From positions 1,054,001 to 1,118,000 of the forward strand of contig NZ_CP060725.1 in the NCBI RefSeq assembly GCF_003797775.2: a stretch of 64,000 bases of DNA. Reading direction: 5' to 3'. Positions 8,785-16,953 of the stretch are shown here, in pieces (the first letter of the stretch is position 1; every line of letters begins with the position of its first letter). The notes below the pieces were generated by a model that was given only the letters and a program-made list of their open reading frames with translations, did not search any database and was not told the origin of the DNA. The stretch comes from Sphingopyxis sp. OPL5. GTDB taxonomy: Bacteria; Pseudomonadota; Alphaproteobacteria; Sphingomonadales; Sphingomonadaceae. Both the position numbers and the translations under genes were made by a program.

Positions 8785-10089
8785 ATGCAAGAAGGGAGCG
8801 CCCTGCTCGATCCCTATGCGGGGCAAAAAACGACGCCGGGGCCGGTTCACGCGCCGCTGTTCGACGTCGACCTCAGGATCGACCTCAAGCGTCACGACCT
8901 CTATCTCGGCGGGACGCCTGCCGAGGATGTGCGTGCGCTACGCAAGGCCGCCCCCATATTCTGGCATCCCGAGGATGAGCAGAACGAGCCGGGTTTCTGG
9001 GTTTTAACGCGCCACGCCGATGTTCAGGCCGTGAGCAAGAATCCCGAACTCTTCTCTTCGGAGATCGGCGCGGGGGCCTTGCTGTCCTTCGACGAGAGCC
9101 GCCGCCAGCACCTCACGCCCGAGACGCTTGCCATCCGGCGTGCGAACATGGTCAACATGGACCCGCCCGACCATCGCACCTATCGCTCGCTCGTCATGCC
9201 CTATCTCGCCGGCCCGGCCAGCAAGCGCCTCGAGCCAGCGGTGACCGAGCGGATATCGGGACTGCTCGACACGATCCAGGCAGGCGAGAGTTTCGATCTG
9301 GTCTCAGAATTTTCTGCGGTCACGCCTGCGGCAACCATGTGCCACCTTCTCGGAGTGCCCGACGAGGATCGCGACATGGTGGTCGAATGGGGCGACAAAC
9401 TCGCTGCGGTCGGCGACCCCGAACTTGCCGATGAAGTGGCGGCGACCCACGCCAAGGTCTATAAATATGGAATGGACCTGTTCGAGCGAAAGCGGACCGA
9501 GCCGGGCAACGACCTGCTCAGCGCAGCGCATGAAGCGCTCGCCAAGACCGACCGTCCTTTGCGCCCCTATTCGGTCGAAAGCCTCTTCTCGCTCATGATC
9601 GTGGCGGGCCACCGGACGACGCGCAACACGACCACCTCGGGACTGCTCGAACTCTACCGCCATCCGGATCAGCTCACGCGGCTGCGCGGAAAGCCCGAAT
9701 TGATCGGCAATGCCATCGAAGAGATATTGCGTTATACGACGGTCGTGCCGCTATTCCGGCGGACCGCCACAGCCGATACCGAAATCGCGGGGCAGAAAAT
9801 CGCAAAGGGTGAAAAGGTCGTGATGTGGTATTCGGCCGCCAACCGTGACGAGAGCGTTTTCCCCGATCCCGACCGGTTCGACATCGAGCGACCCGAGGCG
9901 CGCAAGCATCTGACTTTCGGGCACGGCGAGCATATGTGCGTGGGCAATATGGTGGCCCGCCTGCAGCTGCGCATCGCCATCGCGGCCTTCGTCAACCGCT
10001 TCGACACGCTCGAAGTCGTCGAGCCACCCGAGTATCTGCGCACCAACCAGGCGGTTTCGATCAAGCGGGTCATGGTGCGGGCCGGTTGA
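8785..10089 (+). CDS. Cytochrome P450
   Basis: This 434-residue soluble bacterial P450 has the haem-binding signature FGHGEHMCVGN with the ligand Cys385. The ExxR motif is in EEILRY. The I-helix segment is MIVAGHRTTRNTT, where Arg replaces the usual acidic residue in AG(H/A)(E/D)TT, which is unusual for the oxygen-activation site. The overall pattern resembles CYP125/CYP142-like steroid or terpenoid hydroxylases, but that is only impression. The ATG at 8785 is chosen because GGGAG lies 7 bases upstream. No ferredoxin is adjacent; the nearest in the window is at 41182. The dld gene starts 6 bp downstream. Confidence 0.88.
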   Translation: MQEGSALLDPYAGQKTTPGPVHAPLFDVDLRIDLKRHDLYLGGTPAEDVRALRKAAPIFWHPEDEQNEPGFWVLTRHADVQAVSKNPELFSSEIGAGALLSFDESRRQHLTPETLAIRRANMVNMDPPDHRTYRSLVMPYLAGPASKRLEPAVTERISGLLDTIQAGESFDLVSEFSAVTPAATMCHLLGVPDEDRDMVVEWGDKLAAVGDPELADEVAATHAKVYKYGMDLFERKRTEPGNDLLSAAHEALAKTDRPLRPYSVESLFSLMIVAGHRTTRNTTTSGLLELYRHPDQLTRLRGKPELIGNAIEEILRYTTVVPLFRRTATADTEIAGQKIAKGEKVVMWYSAANRDESVFPDPDRFDIERPEARKHLTFGHGEHMCVGNMVARLQLRIAIAAFVNRFDTLEVVEPPEYLRTNQAVSIKRVMVRAG

Positions 10090-10095
10090 GACGCG

Positions 10096-11796
10096 ATGGC
10101 GAACGCCGACCTCGCAAGGCGCCTGATTGAGATCGTCGGCCGACGATATGTCGTCACGCGCGCGGCGGCGATGCGGCGCTTCACCAAGGGGTATCGCTTC
10201 GGCGAAGGCACAGCCTTGGCGGCAGTGAGCCCCGGGACGCTCGTGGAACTCTGGCGCGTCCTCAGGACCTGCACCGACGCCGACGCGATCGTGATCATGC
10301 AAGCGGCCAATACCGGACTGACCGGGGGTTCGACGCCGTTCGGCGATTACGACCGGCCGGTGGTCCTTGTCAGCGCGCGAAGGCTGCGGACTGCCCATCT
10401 CATCGATGGCGGGCGCGAGGCCATCAGCCTGCCGGGCGCAACGCTCGACCAGCTCGAGCGGATACTGGCCCCGCTGGGCCGCGAGCCCCATTCGGTGATC
10501 GGCTCCTCCTGCCTCGGCGCCTCGGTGATCGGGGGCATCTGCAACAATAGCGGCGGCGCGCTCATCAAGCGCGGTCCCGCCTTCACGCGGCACGCCCTGT
10601 TCGCGCGGCGCGGCGCGTCGGGTGCGCTCGAACTGGTCAATCACCTCGGCATTGAATTGCCCGCCGGCCCCGAGGACATGCTCGCCGCTCTCGAGGCCGG
10701 CCGCTTCGATCGCGGGACGATCGTTGCGCCGCCGCCCGAAGCCGCGATCGACTATGAGGACCGAGTGCGGCGCGTCGACGAACCGACCCCTGCACGCTAC
10801 AACGCCGACCCGTCCTTTCTGCACGAGGCATCGGGCAGCGCGGGACATCTCGCCGTGTTTGCGGTGCGGACGGACACCTTTCCCAGGGCGGAGAGCACGC
10901 AGGTCTTCTACATCGGCACCAACGATCCCGCTGACCTGACGAAGATCCGCCGCGACATTCTCTCAACCTTCGCCACGCTTCCAATCTCGGCCGAATATAT
11001 GCACCGCGGCACTTTCGATCTTGCCGCGAGCCACGGCAAGGACATGTTCCTTGCTATACGGCTGCTGGGAACGCGCCGGCTGCCGCTCATCAACCGAATG
11101 AAAGAGTGGATCGACCGGGCAACGGCAAGCTTGCCCCTGATCCCGGCCAATCTCGCCGACCGGCTGCTCCATGCGATCGCCTCCCTCCTCCCGAACCATC
11201 TCCCGAAACGTCTTCGGCAGCTTCGCGACCGCTATGAGCATCATCTGCTGATCCGCACCGCGGACGAAACGACCGCCGAGATGGCAACATATCTCGGTAG
11301 CACGATCCCCGGCCTCGCCGCCGAATATCTGATCTGCTCGCCCGCCGAAGGCGAGGACGCTTTTCTCCATCGCTTCGTAGCGGCGGGTGCGGCCATCCGA
11401 TATCGCGCACTCAATCCAAAAACCTCGGCGGGACTTGTCTCGCTCGATATTGCGCTTCCCCGTGATAAGCAGGACTGGGCCGAGACCTTGCCGCCCGAAC
11501 TGGCAAGGCAAATCGCGCAAAGCCTCTCTTACGGACATTTTTTCTGTCACGTCTTCCACCAGGATTATGTCGCCATTGCAGGCTGCAACCTTGAAAGCCT
11601 AGAAGAGCAGCTCCTTACTTTTCACAATGCTCGTGGTGCCAAATATCCCGCAGAGCACGGCGTCGGCCATCTCTACCATGCCGAGGAAACGCTTGAGAGG
11701 CATTTTCAAGAACTCGACCCCACCAACAGCTTTAATCCCGGAATCGGTCGGTTGACGCGCGGAAGGAATTGGTTGCGCCAGGCCAGTCCAGAATAG
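10096..11796 (+). CDS. dld: Quinone-dependent D-lactate dehydrogenase
   Basis: The 566-residue FAD enzyme oxidises D-lactate to pyruvate and passes electrons to quinone at the inner membrane. It matches E. coli Dld in many blocks that I recognise directly: FAD-binding MQAANTGLT, GREPHSVIGSS, GASVIGGICNNSGG and LVNHLGI. The membrane-binding domain follows (TPARYNADP, QVFYIGTN, LPISAEYMHR), and then YEHHLL, AAGAAIRY and the C-terminal NPGIG. It starts 6 bp after the P450 stop, so it is probably co-transcribed. D-lactate is also the end product of the glyoxalase pathway, whose first enzyme is at 1154. Confidence 0.93.
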   Translation: MANADLARRLIEIVGRRYVVTRAAAMRRFTKGYRFGEGTALAAVSPGTLVELWRVLRTCTDADAIVIMQAANTGLTGGSTPFGDYDRPVVLVSARRLRTAHLIDGGREAISLPGATLDQLERILAPLGREPHSVIGSSCLGASVIGGICNNSGGALIKRGPAFTRHALFARRGASGALELVNHLGIELPAGPEDMLAALEAGRFDRGTIVAPPPEAAIDYEDRVRRVDEPTPARYNADPSFLHEASGSAGHLAVFAVRTDTFPRAESTQVFYIGTNDPADLTKIRRDILSTFATLPISAEYMHRGTFDLAASHGKDMFLAIRLLGTRRLPLINRMKEWIDRATASLPLIPANLADRLLHAIASLLPNHLPKRLRQLRDRYEHHLLIRTADETTAEMATYLGSTIPGLAAEYLICSPAEGEDAFLHRFVAAGAAIRYRALNPKTSAGLVSLDIALPRDKQDWAETLPPELARQIAQSLSYGHFFCHVFHQDYVAIAGCNLESLEEQLLTFHNARGAKYPAEHGVGHLYHAEETLERHFQELDPTNSFNPGIGRLTRGRNWLRQASPE

Positions 11797-12295
11797 GTCG
11801 GTCCTTCTTTGCTCGCTACTGCAATCAGAATCTGCAATCAGCATCTCGTCGCGTGTTCGAGGGAAGTAGCGTTGATGCTAATGGCCGTTCACGGACTGGC
11901 AGGTTTCGGGAAGGTGAATGGCCATAGCTGCCGTTTCCGCCCGCACCATCGAGGACCAGGCGCCGCTGAAAAACCCAACATCCAATGGCACAGATCGGCT
12001 CGTCAGACGATTCCGTCCAACACGCGCCGTGGCAGCTTAAGGAGGGGCCCTACGAGACGGAACCCTCTTGGCAATGCGACGGTAGACCATGGTTCGATAG
12101 TCGCCAATTGGGACTCGCCTAGGTTCTGGCGATTGATGATGATGCAGAAAATTCTCTGAAGCACAGATCACGGTTCGGGGCAGCCGAACCGCAACCCCGA
12201 ACAATCAACGATCCGTCATAGTTTGTAACTGGCGTAATCGCTTGTGCACCCGGCAATCCCCGCTTATGGTAAGCGAGTTCACTAGGGGAAACGGC
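11797..12295. other. Non-coding gap before the precursor peptides
   Basis: About 500 bp without a recognisable gene. A 45-codon open frame at 11985-12122 (starting MAQIGSSDDSV) has no ribosome site and no family I know, so I do not call it. The last 57 bp (12239-12295) belong to the tandem repeat that also precedes the second precursor, and presumably include its leader region. Confidence 0.5.
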
Positions 12296-12457
12296 ATGTC
12301 CGACAAAAAAACTGCAGACATTGTTCACAACACGAACGAAGTCTTGGCGAGTGCGAAGGAAGCGTGGATCAAGCCGGAAATCGCAGATTTTCAGCCGGTG
12401 ACGGTTGCGCGCGGGATCAGCTACCGCATCGGCGACGGCATCAGCAACCTGAGCTGA
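12296..12457 (+). CDS. Lasso-type RiPP precursor peptide 1
   Basis: The 53-residue precursor has a 39-residue leader containing AWIKPEI and FQPVTVAR, then a predicted 14-residue core GISYRIGDGISNLS. Gly1 and Asp8 are spaced for an 8-residue macrolactam ring, leaving a 6-residue tail that ends in Ser. Ala, not the common Thr, is at leader position -2; the nearest Thr is at -4. The ATG at 12296 has AGGGG seven bases upstream. C-terminal Ser is the known target of paeninodin-type kinases, and such a kinase is encoded just downstream. Ring assignment is inferred from the lasso biosynthesis genes around it. Confidence 0.85.
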   Translation: MSDKKTADIVHNTNEVLASAKEAWIKPEIADFQPVTVARGISYRIGDGISNLS

Positions 12458-12466
12458 GCCGCACCA

Positions 12467-12485
12467 AAGCCCTGGACAGGGGCTT
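12467..12485 (+). terminator. Hairpin after precursor 1
   Basis: AAGCCCTG pairs with CAGGGGCTT (one bulged base) across a GA loop, 9 bp after the precursor stop and followed by GTGTTTT. It could be a leaky terminator or a 3' stabiliser that raises precursor mRNA over the enzymes. The matching hairpin after precursor 2 has a compensatory base-pair change. Confidence 0.6.
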
Positions 12486-12704
12486 GTGTTTTGACCGATC
12501 CCGCCTGCTCGCGGGCCGTCTGCGATCGACCGGCGACCGCATGCTCTTGTGAATTCGGCAGCCTGCGCTTGTCGTTGTCATTTCGCGAGCCTTTTCTGGT
12601 AGCGTTGCCGGCTTACCAATGCTCGCGCTGTCACCGATATCCATATCGAGCCGTCGTTCGGTAACCTGCGCGACGGGCGCTTGGCCCATCAGTCGGTCGG
12701 CCAC
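12484..12704 (+). pseudogene. Truncated kinase-gene remnant between the precursors
   Basis: The stretch matches the first 220 bp of the intact kinase at 12951 base for base over long runs, for example around CCTTTTCTGGTAGCG and CCATCAGTCGGTCGGCC. It acquires an in-frame stop after about 22 codons and ends abruptly at the repeat boundary. It is left over from the tandem duplication and cannot encode a kinase. Confidence 0.8.
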
Positions 12705-12761
12705 CGCTTGTGCACGGGGCAAGGCTCGCTTATGCTCGTCGAGGTCAGCAGGGGAAACGAC

Positions 12762-12923
12762 ATGGCCGATAAGGAAATCGCAGATATTCTTCACGACGCG
12801 AACGATGGCGTGGCTGGCGCCCGGGAAGCGTGGATCAAGCCCGAAATCGTCGATTTTCAGCCGGTGACGGTTGCGCGCGGGATCAGCTACCGCATCGGCG
12901 ACGGGATCAACAACCTGAGCTGA
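12762..12923 (+). CDS. Lasso-type RiPP precursor peptide 2
   Basis: The 53-residue precursor is nearly identical to precursor 1 in the last 31 residues, while the N-terminal leader has drifted (MADKEIADILHDANDG). The predicted core GISYRIGDGINNLS differs only at position 11 (Asn for Ser), in the tail. Gly1, Asp8 and the C-terminal Ser are kept. The ATG at 12762 is preceded by AGGGG with the same spacing as in precursor 1. It lies 27 bp before the kinase gene. Selection on leader half and core, but not on the first 20 residues, fits a leader-dependent RiPP. Confidence 0.85.
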   Translation: MADKEIADILHDANDGVAGAREAWIKPEIVDFQPVTVARGISYRIGDGINNLS

Positions 12924-12936
12924 GCCGCACGCAAGA

Positions 12937-12948
12937 CTCTGGACAGAG
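12937..12948 (+). terminator. Hairpin after precursor 2
   Basis: CTCTG pairs with CAGAG across a GA loop. Compared with copy 1 (CCCTG/CAGGG), a C-G pair has become T-A on both sides, so the stem is conserved by a double change. It lies between the precursor stop and the kinase start and may set the ratio of precursor to enzyme. Confidence 0.55.
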
Positions 12949-12950
12949 GA

Positions 12951-13931
12951 TTGTCTTTTGACCGCCCCAGCCGGCTCGCGGACTCGGCACGACCCGCCGG
13001 CACCGCATCTTCATATGCGTTCGGCGGCCTGCGCCTATCGTCGTCATTCCCCCTGCCTTTTCTGGTAGCGCCGCCGGCCGCCAACGCTCGCGCCGTCGCC
13101 GACATCCATATCGAACTGTCGTTCGACGAGCTGCCCGACGGGCGCCTGATCCATCAGTCGGTCGGCCGCTATGGTCTGGCGCTCCATTGCTTCGGGCTGG
13201 ACTGGATTTTCCGCCATCGCGCGACCGGCGTCCGTGTCGATGCGACGGGGCGGCGGCTGGTCTGTCATTGTCCGCAGCCATCGGATCTGCCGCTGCTTGC
13301 CGAAATCCTGGTGCGCCGCATCCTCCCCAAACTTTGCTATTTGCACGGCCGCCTGCCCATTCACGCGGCGACCCTGGGCGACGACGCCGGTGCCTTGCTG
13401 TTGCTTGGAGCCTCCAGCTCGGGCAAGTCGACGACGACCGCGGCCCTCGCGCGCAATCTGGGCTGGCGGATTTTCAGCGACGACATGTCGATCCTCGACG
13501 ATGGCGACCGCCCGCTGGCGCTGGGCGGCGTGCCCGGCGTGTCGCTGTGGCAGGATGCGGTTGACGGGCTGGATATTTCCGCCGCGCATCTGTCGCCGAT
13601 GGCGGGATATGAAGGAAAATATGCCTATCGTCCTGCGGCGGGTCCGTCGGCTCCGCTGCCGCTGAACGCCATCATTCTTCTGTCGGCGGCAACCGACGAC
13701 AGCGCGATCCGGCTGGAACCGCTGGCGGGACCCGAGGTGCTGGTGATGATCTGCTCGCAGATCGTCCCGTTCAATCCGCGCGACCCCGTCGAAAACGCCG
13801 ACCTGATGCGCCGCTTCAATCGGGTCGCGACGGACGTGCCCGTCTTTGCCCTGTCCTACCCCCGGACCTATGCCATGCTGCCCGCCGTCGTCGACACGGT
13901 CGCGCCGCTGATCGATCGGTGGGCGGCGTGA
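12951..13931 (+). CDS. HPr-kinase-like lasso peptide kinase
   Basis: The 326-residue protein has the HPrK/P-type nucleotide-binding core: H138 in LPIHAAT, a Walker A loop GASSSGKS at 153-160 and an acidic DD in IFSDDMSILDD at about 177-186. Known relatives in the paeninodin group (PadeK, ThcoK and a Sphingobium homologue) phosphorylate the C-terminal Ser of lasso precursors. Both precursors here end in Ser. The N-terminus YAFGGLRLSSSFPLP is typical, but no ATG precedes it; a TTG at 12951 is the likeliest start, adjoining AGAGGA. Its stop overlaps the sulfotransferase start by 4 bp (GTGA). Confidence 0.85.
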   Translation: MSFDRPSRLADSARPAGTASSYAFGGLRLSSSFPLPFLVAPPAANARAVADIHIELSFDELPDGRLIHQSVGRYGLALHCFGLDWIFRHRATGVRVDATGRRLVCHCPQPSDLPLLAEILVRRILPKLCYLHGRLPIHAATLGDDAGALLLLGASSSGKSTTTAALARNLGWRIFSDDMSILDDGDRPLALGGVPGVSLWQDAVDGLDISAAHLSPMAGYEGKYAYRPAAGPSAPLPLNAIILLSAATDDSAIRLEPLAGPEVLVMICSQIVPFNPRDPVENADLMRRFNRVATDVPVFALSYPRTYAMLPAVVDTVAPLIDRWAA

Positions 13932-14746
13932 CCCAATATGACCTTTCGCTGGCCGCGGCCGACTATGCGCCATGGGCCGGTGCGCCGCGCAAAAGCCTGA
14001 TCATCGCCAGCCATCCGCGATCGGGCAGCACGCTGCTCGGCGAAGCCATCGCCTTTGCCGGCGGGCTGGGATGCCCGCTCGAATATCTGCATCGCGGATT
14101 TCGTCCCACCCTCGCCGAACGGTGGCAGACGCCCGATCTCGATCGCTACGTCGCCGCGATGCACCGCCACCGCACCGACGCCAATGGCACCTTGTCGATC
14201 AAAATGTTCTGGCAGGATATCGCCGAACTCGTTCTGGAAACGCAGCCGGATCACGACCCGGCGCGACTGGAACGCCCCGCCGACGCGGTCCCGGCGGAGG
14301 ATTATCGCGCGATGGCGGCGATGCTGACGGCCATCCTGCCCAATCCGCACTATGTCTATCTCTATCGCCGCGACGGCCTGCGTCAGGCGGTGTCGTCGCT
14401 GGTCGCCACGCAGACCGGGATATGGCGCGTGATCGACGGATCGCAGGGCAGGCCCGCCTCGGGGCAGGCCGCCTATGATTATGATCGCATCATGGCTCTG
14501 CTCGCCTTCGGCGCGTTCAGCCATGGTCATTGGCGCCGCTTCTTCGCCGCCAATGGCATCGCGCCGCGGATGATCGCCTATGAGGATATGGTCGCCGATC
14601 CCGAAGGCGTCATCGGTGCGCTGCTGGTCGATCTGGGGGCGACGAACCCCGTGCCCCGGCCACAGCGGATGCGGCGCCAGTCGAACGGCGCCAGCGACGC
14701 CCTGATGCTGCAATTCCTCCAGGACCACGCCGCCCGGACGGCATGA
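13928..14746 (+). CDS. Stf0-like sulfotransferase
   Basis: The 272-residue protein has the PAPS 5'-phosphosulfate-binding loop SHPRSGSTLL near residues 28-37, and a VYLYRRDGLRQAVSS segment that matches the 3'-phosphate-binding region. The overall pattern is that of Stf0 (trehalose 2-sulfotransferase) family enzymes. The GTG start at 13928 overlaps the kinase stop, so the two are translationally coupled. In this context it may sulfate the peptide (Tyr4 or a Ser of the core) or a group added to it. That role is inference from position. Confidence 0.82.
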   Translation: MTQYDLSLAAADYAPWAGAPRKSLIIASHPRSGSTLLGEAIAFAGGLGCPLEYLHRGFRPTLAERWQTPDLDRYVAAMHRHRTDANGTLSIKMFWQDIAELVLETQPDHDPARLERPADAVPAEDYRAMAAMLTAILPNPHYVYLYRRDGLRQAVSSLVATQTGIWRVIDGSQGRPASGQAAYDYDRIMALLAFGAFSHGHWRRFFAANGIAPRMIAYEDMVADPEGVIGALLVDLGATNPVPRPQRMRRQSNGASDALMLQFLQDHAARTA

Positions 14747-14757
14747 CGCGCCGCCGG

Positions 14758-15033
14758 TCAGTTGACCGTCAACAGCCCCTTCGCCTGCATCGCGCTCACG
14801 AATTCGACCACGTCCGCCTGCCCGGCGGCGGCATCCATTTCGAACCGGTCGCCCAGATGGCGGCACAGGGTCGCCAGGTCCTTGGGTGTATCGAGCAGGT
14901 CCCAGATGCGCGACGCGCTATGGTTCAGCCGAAAGAAATGGCCGCTCTCGATGCTCATGATGACGACCTCGCCATCGACTTCCGACGACACCATCGTATC
15001 GACACGCGCCACCACGCTGGTTTCTGTCATCAT
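14758..15033 (-). CDS. PqqD-like RiPP recognition element (lasso B1)
   Basis: This 91-residue protein of the PqqD fold binds the precursor leader and delivers it to the leader protease. Typical elements are the beta-strand pattern GEVVIMSIESGHFFRLN, then ASRIWDLL and a C-terminal helix ending AMQAKGLLTV. It lies 12 bp after the cyclase gene on the same strand, the usual position for B1. It faces the sulfotransferase tail to tail with an 11-bp gap. A second PqqD-like gene lies on the other side of the cyclase. Confidence 0.85.
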   Translation of the reverse strand: MMTETSVVARVDTMVSSEVDGEVVIMSIESGHFFRLNHSASRIWDLLDTPKDLATLCRHLGDRFEMDAAAGQADVVEFVSAMQAKGLLTVN

Positions 15034-15045
15034 CGGGATCGTCCT

Positions 15046-16953
15046 TCATTCGCCGCGTTCATTTTCGAACGCATATTCAAGCCACATGTCGGTCGCAACC
15101 ATGTTCCAGACCGCCGCATAGGCCGACATGGGCGGCGCGCCGCCGCCCGCCCCGCGCCAGACGAGATGTTCGGCCTGGATTTGCTCGAGAACAGCCGCAT
15201 CGACCCATCCGTTGCGGACCCCATGCATATCGCGAAAGGGGCGCTTTTCCAGTCTTTGCGTCACCGCGTCGATGATCGGGGCCGAAATATTGGCCTTGTC
15301 GGTCCGCTGCCGGATCCTTTCGGGCAGGACGTCGCGCATCGCTTCGCGCAGCAGATATTTCTTACTGTCGCCGCGCCGCAACATGTCGCCCGCCGCGCCC
15401 ATCAGGAAACGCGTCAGCCGCAGATCGTGAAAGGGATGGCGAAACTCGATGCCCCGGCTCGCGGCATAGCTGAATACATTGTCCATGTTGATGTGCCGCC
15501 GCGCCAGCGAATAGACGCGATAGCGCTGGGTCTGCGAGAAGGAGCCGAGCGCCGGCGGGCGCGGCGCGTCGGCCCAGCGATCCGCAAGGTCGATCCGGCG
15601 GGCCCAGTCGGCCGAAAGCCATGGCGGCGTGTCTTGGGAAAAATCGAGATGCGGGCGCAACAGCCGTTCGCGCCGCGATCGCGACAGCAACGGTCCTACC
15701 GCACCGGCCAATATCGCCCGCGTCGCGCGCACCGGCCGGCCCCATCCCGCGCCGGCGGCCCCGGCTTCGCTTGCCAGGCCGCCCCATCTTCCGCGCCGGA
15801 ACAGGTCGGGCCAGTGCGCGCGCGATCCGGCCAGCCAGTCGTCGCCGCCCTCGCCGGTCAGGCCGACGCGCAGACCGCGATCGTTCAGATGGCGGCACAC
15901 CGACTCGACCGTCCCCGCCGTGTTGGGGCGCAGCGGCAGGTGCAGCGTCTGCGCGCACCATGTCGCTGCCTTCATCGCATCGAACGGTGCCCCTTCGACC
16001 ATGGTCGATCGAATCCCGCATTGCGCCTCGACCTCGGCGATCCATTCGCCTTCGTCACAGATTTCGCCGGGGTAGCGCGCCGATACCGCCTCGACCATCG
16101 CCCCGATACGCCCGTCGCGGACGAGCTGGTCGATGCGGCAGACGACCGCCGATGAATCGAGGCCGCCCGACAATTGCGCCGCGACCGGTCGCTCCGACCG
16201 CGTCGTCGCGATCAGCGCCTGGTCGAACAGCGTGCGAAACTGTTCGACATGTTCCGATTCGGACAAGTCCATATGGTCCGCGAACGGCCCCGCGTTCCAG
16301 CACCAGCTCCGCACCCTGCCGTCGTCGACGCAAAGCGCATGTCCCGGCGGCAGGCGGTATATGCCGTCCCACAAAGTCTCCGTATCGGTCACGAAACGCG
16401 CCGCCAGATGCTCGCCGAGCGCGCCTTCGTTCAGGCGCTTCGGCAAGCCGAGCCCGCGGATCAGCGTCGACGGCTCGCTCGCAAAGGCGAAAAAACCATC
16501 CTGCCGCGTCCACAAAAAGGGGCGCATCCCGACCGGCGAACGCGCCGCGAACAGGCGGCGCGTGCCCGGTTGCCAGATCGCCAGCGCATAGTCGCCGACC
16601 AGCCGTTGCGGCAGTTCGTCGCCGAAACGGCCATGCGCGGCCAGTACGATGACGCAATCGGGTGCCGCCGCACCGGGATCGGCGGGCCCCAGCGCCTCGC
16701 GCAACGCGTCGCGATTATCGAGGCGCCCGTCGAACAGGATCACCGCGCCCGACGCCCGATCGGCGTGCGGCTGCGCTTCGGTTGTCGCCTCGGGGGTGGT
16801 GTGCAGCGCAAAGCGGACGAAACCCGCAGGGCCGTCGTGCCAGCGGCCGACGCCGTCGATCCCGAGGTGCGGGGTGGCGGCGGCCAGGCGGTCCAGCATG
16901 TCCGCCGTGACCGGCCGGCCGCCGACAAAGACCAGCCCGGCGATACCGCTCAT
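15046..16953 (-). CDS. Lasso cyclase, asparagine-synthetase-like (C protein)
   Basis: This 635-residue homologue of asparagine synthetase B has an N-terminal Ntn-like domain (about 1-200) and a C-terminal AMP-forming domain with the pyrophosphate loop LSGGLDSS at 261-268. Residue 2 is Ser, not the Cys needed for glutaminase activity. This is usual for lasso cyclases, which adenylate the side chain of Asp or Glu and close the ring with the N-terminal amine. GLTGEGGDDWL and SKKYLLREA further fit the synthetase domain. The start overlaps the stop of the upstream PqqD-like gene (ATGA), and B1 follows after 12 bp. Confidence 0.9.
   Translation of the reverse strand: MSGIAGLVFVGGRPVTADMLDRLAAATPHLGIDGVGRWHDGPAGFVRFALHTTPEATTEAQPHADRASGAVILFDGRLDNRDALREALGPADPGAAAPDCVIVLAAHGRFGDELPQRLVGDYALAIWQPGTRRLFAARSPVGMRPFLWTRQDGFFAFASEPSTLIRGLGLPKRLNEGALGEHLAARFVTDTETLWDGIYRLPPGHALCVDDGRVRSWCWNAGPFADHMDLSESEHVEQFRTLFDQALIATTRSERPVAAQLSGGLDSSAVVCRIDQLVRDGRIGAMVEAVSARYPGEICDEGEWIAEVEAQCGIRSTMVEGAPFDAMKAATWCAQTLHLPLRPNTAGTVESVCRHLNDRGLRVGLTGEGGDDWLAGSRAHWPDLFRRGRWGGLASEAGAAGAGWGRPVRATRAILAGAVGPLLSRSRRERLLRPHLDFSQDTPPWLSADWARRIDLADRWADAPRPPALGSFSQTQRYRVYSLARRHINMDNVFSYAASRGIEFRHPFHDLRLTRFLMGAAGDMLRRGDSKKYLLREAMRDVLPERIRQRTDKANISAPIIDAVTQRLEKRPFRDMHGVRNGWVDAAVLEQIQAEHLVWRGAGGGAPPMSAYAAVWNMVATDMWLEYAFENERGE

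Larger units (their letters stand above)
12239..13170 (+). repeat. Tandem duplication, two units of about 466 bp
   Basis: Unit 1 (12239-12704) and unit 2 (12705-13170) align along their whole length with almost no net length change: both precursor starts lie 57 bp into their unit and the two stop codons are exactly 466 bp apart. Each unit holds a leader region beginning CGCTTGTGCAC, a precursor gene, a hairpin and the first part of a kinase gene. Unit 2 continues into the intact kinase, while unit 1 is cut at the repeat boundary (GGTCGGCC). Confidence 0.85.

Noticed and set aside
11985..12122. A 45-codon frame (MAQIGSSDDSV...) considered as a third small peptide
   Set aside because: There is no Shine-Dalgarno site, no leader motif like the other precursors and no repeat of it elsewhere.
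12441..12794. Minus-strand frames opposite both precursors, with similar sequences (HAVSPSELAYHKR and HVVSPADLDEHKR)
   Set aside because: Their similarity follows from the tandem duplication of the sense strand; no ribosome site or family supports them.
12296..12923. Precursors considered as linaridin, lanthipeptide or other RiPP class
   Set aside because: The cores have no Cys, and the presence of an asparagine-synthetase-like cyclase, transglutaminase-like protease and PqqD-like protein is specific for lasso-type maturation.
12239..13170. Repeat pair considered as a CRISPR or IS element
   Set aside because: There are just two long units that carry genes, with no short regular spacers, terminal inverted repeats or transposase; it is a simple tandem duplication.
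13044..13973. A 309-codon minus-strand frame opposite the kinase
   Set aside because: It is Arg-rich, lacks any domain and is opposite a kinase with clear Walker A and acidic motifs.
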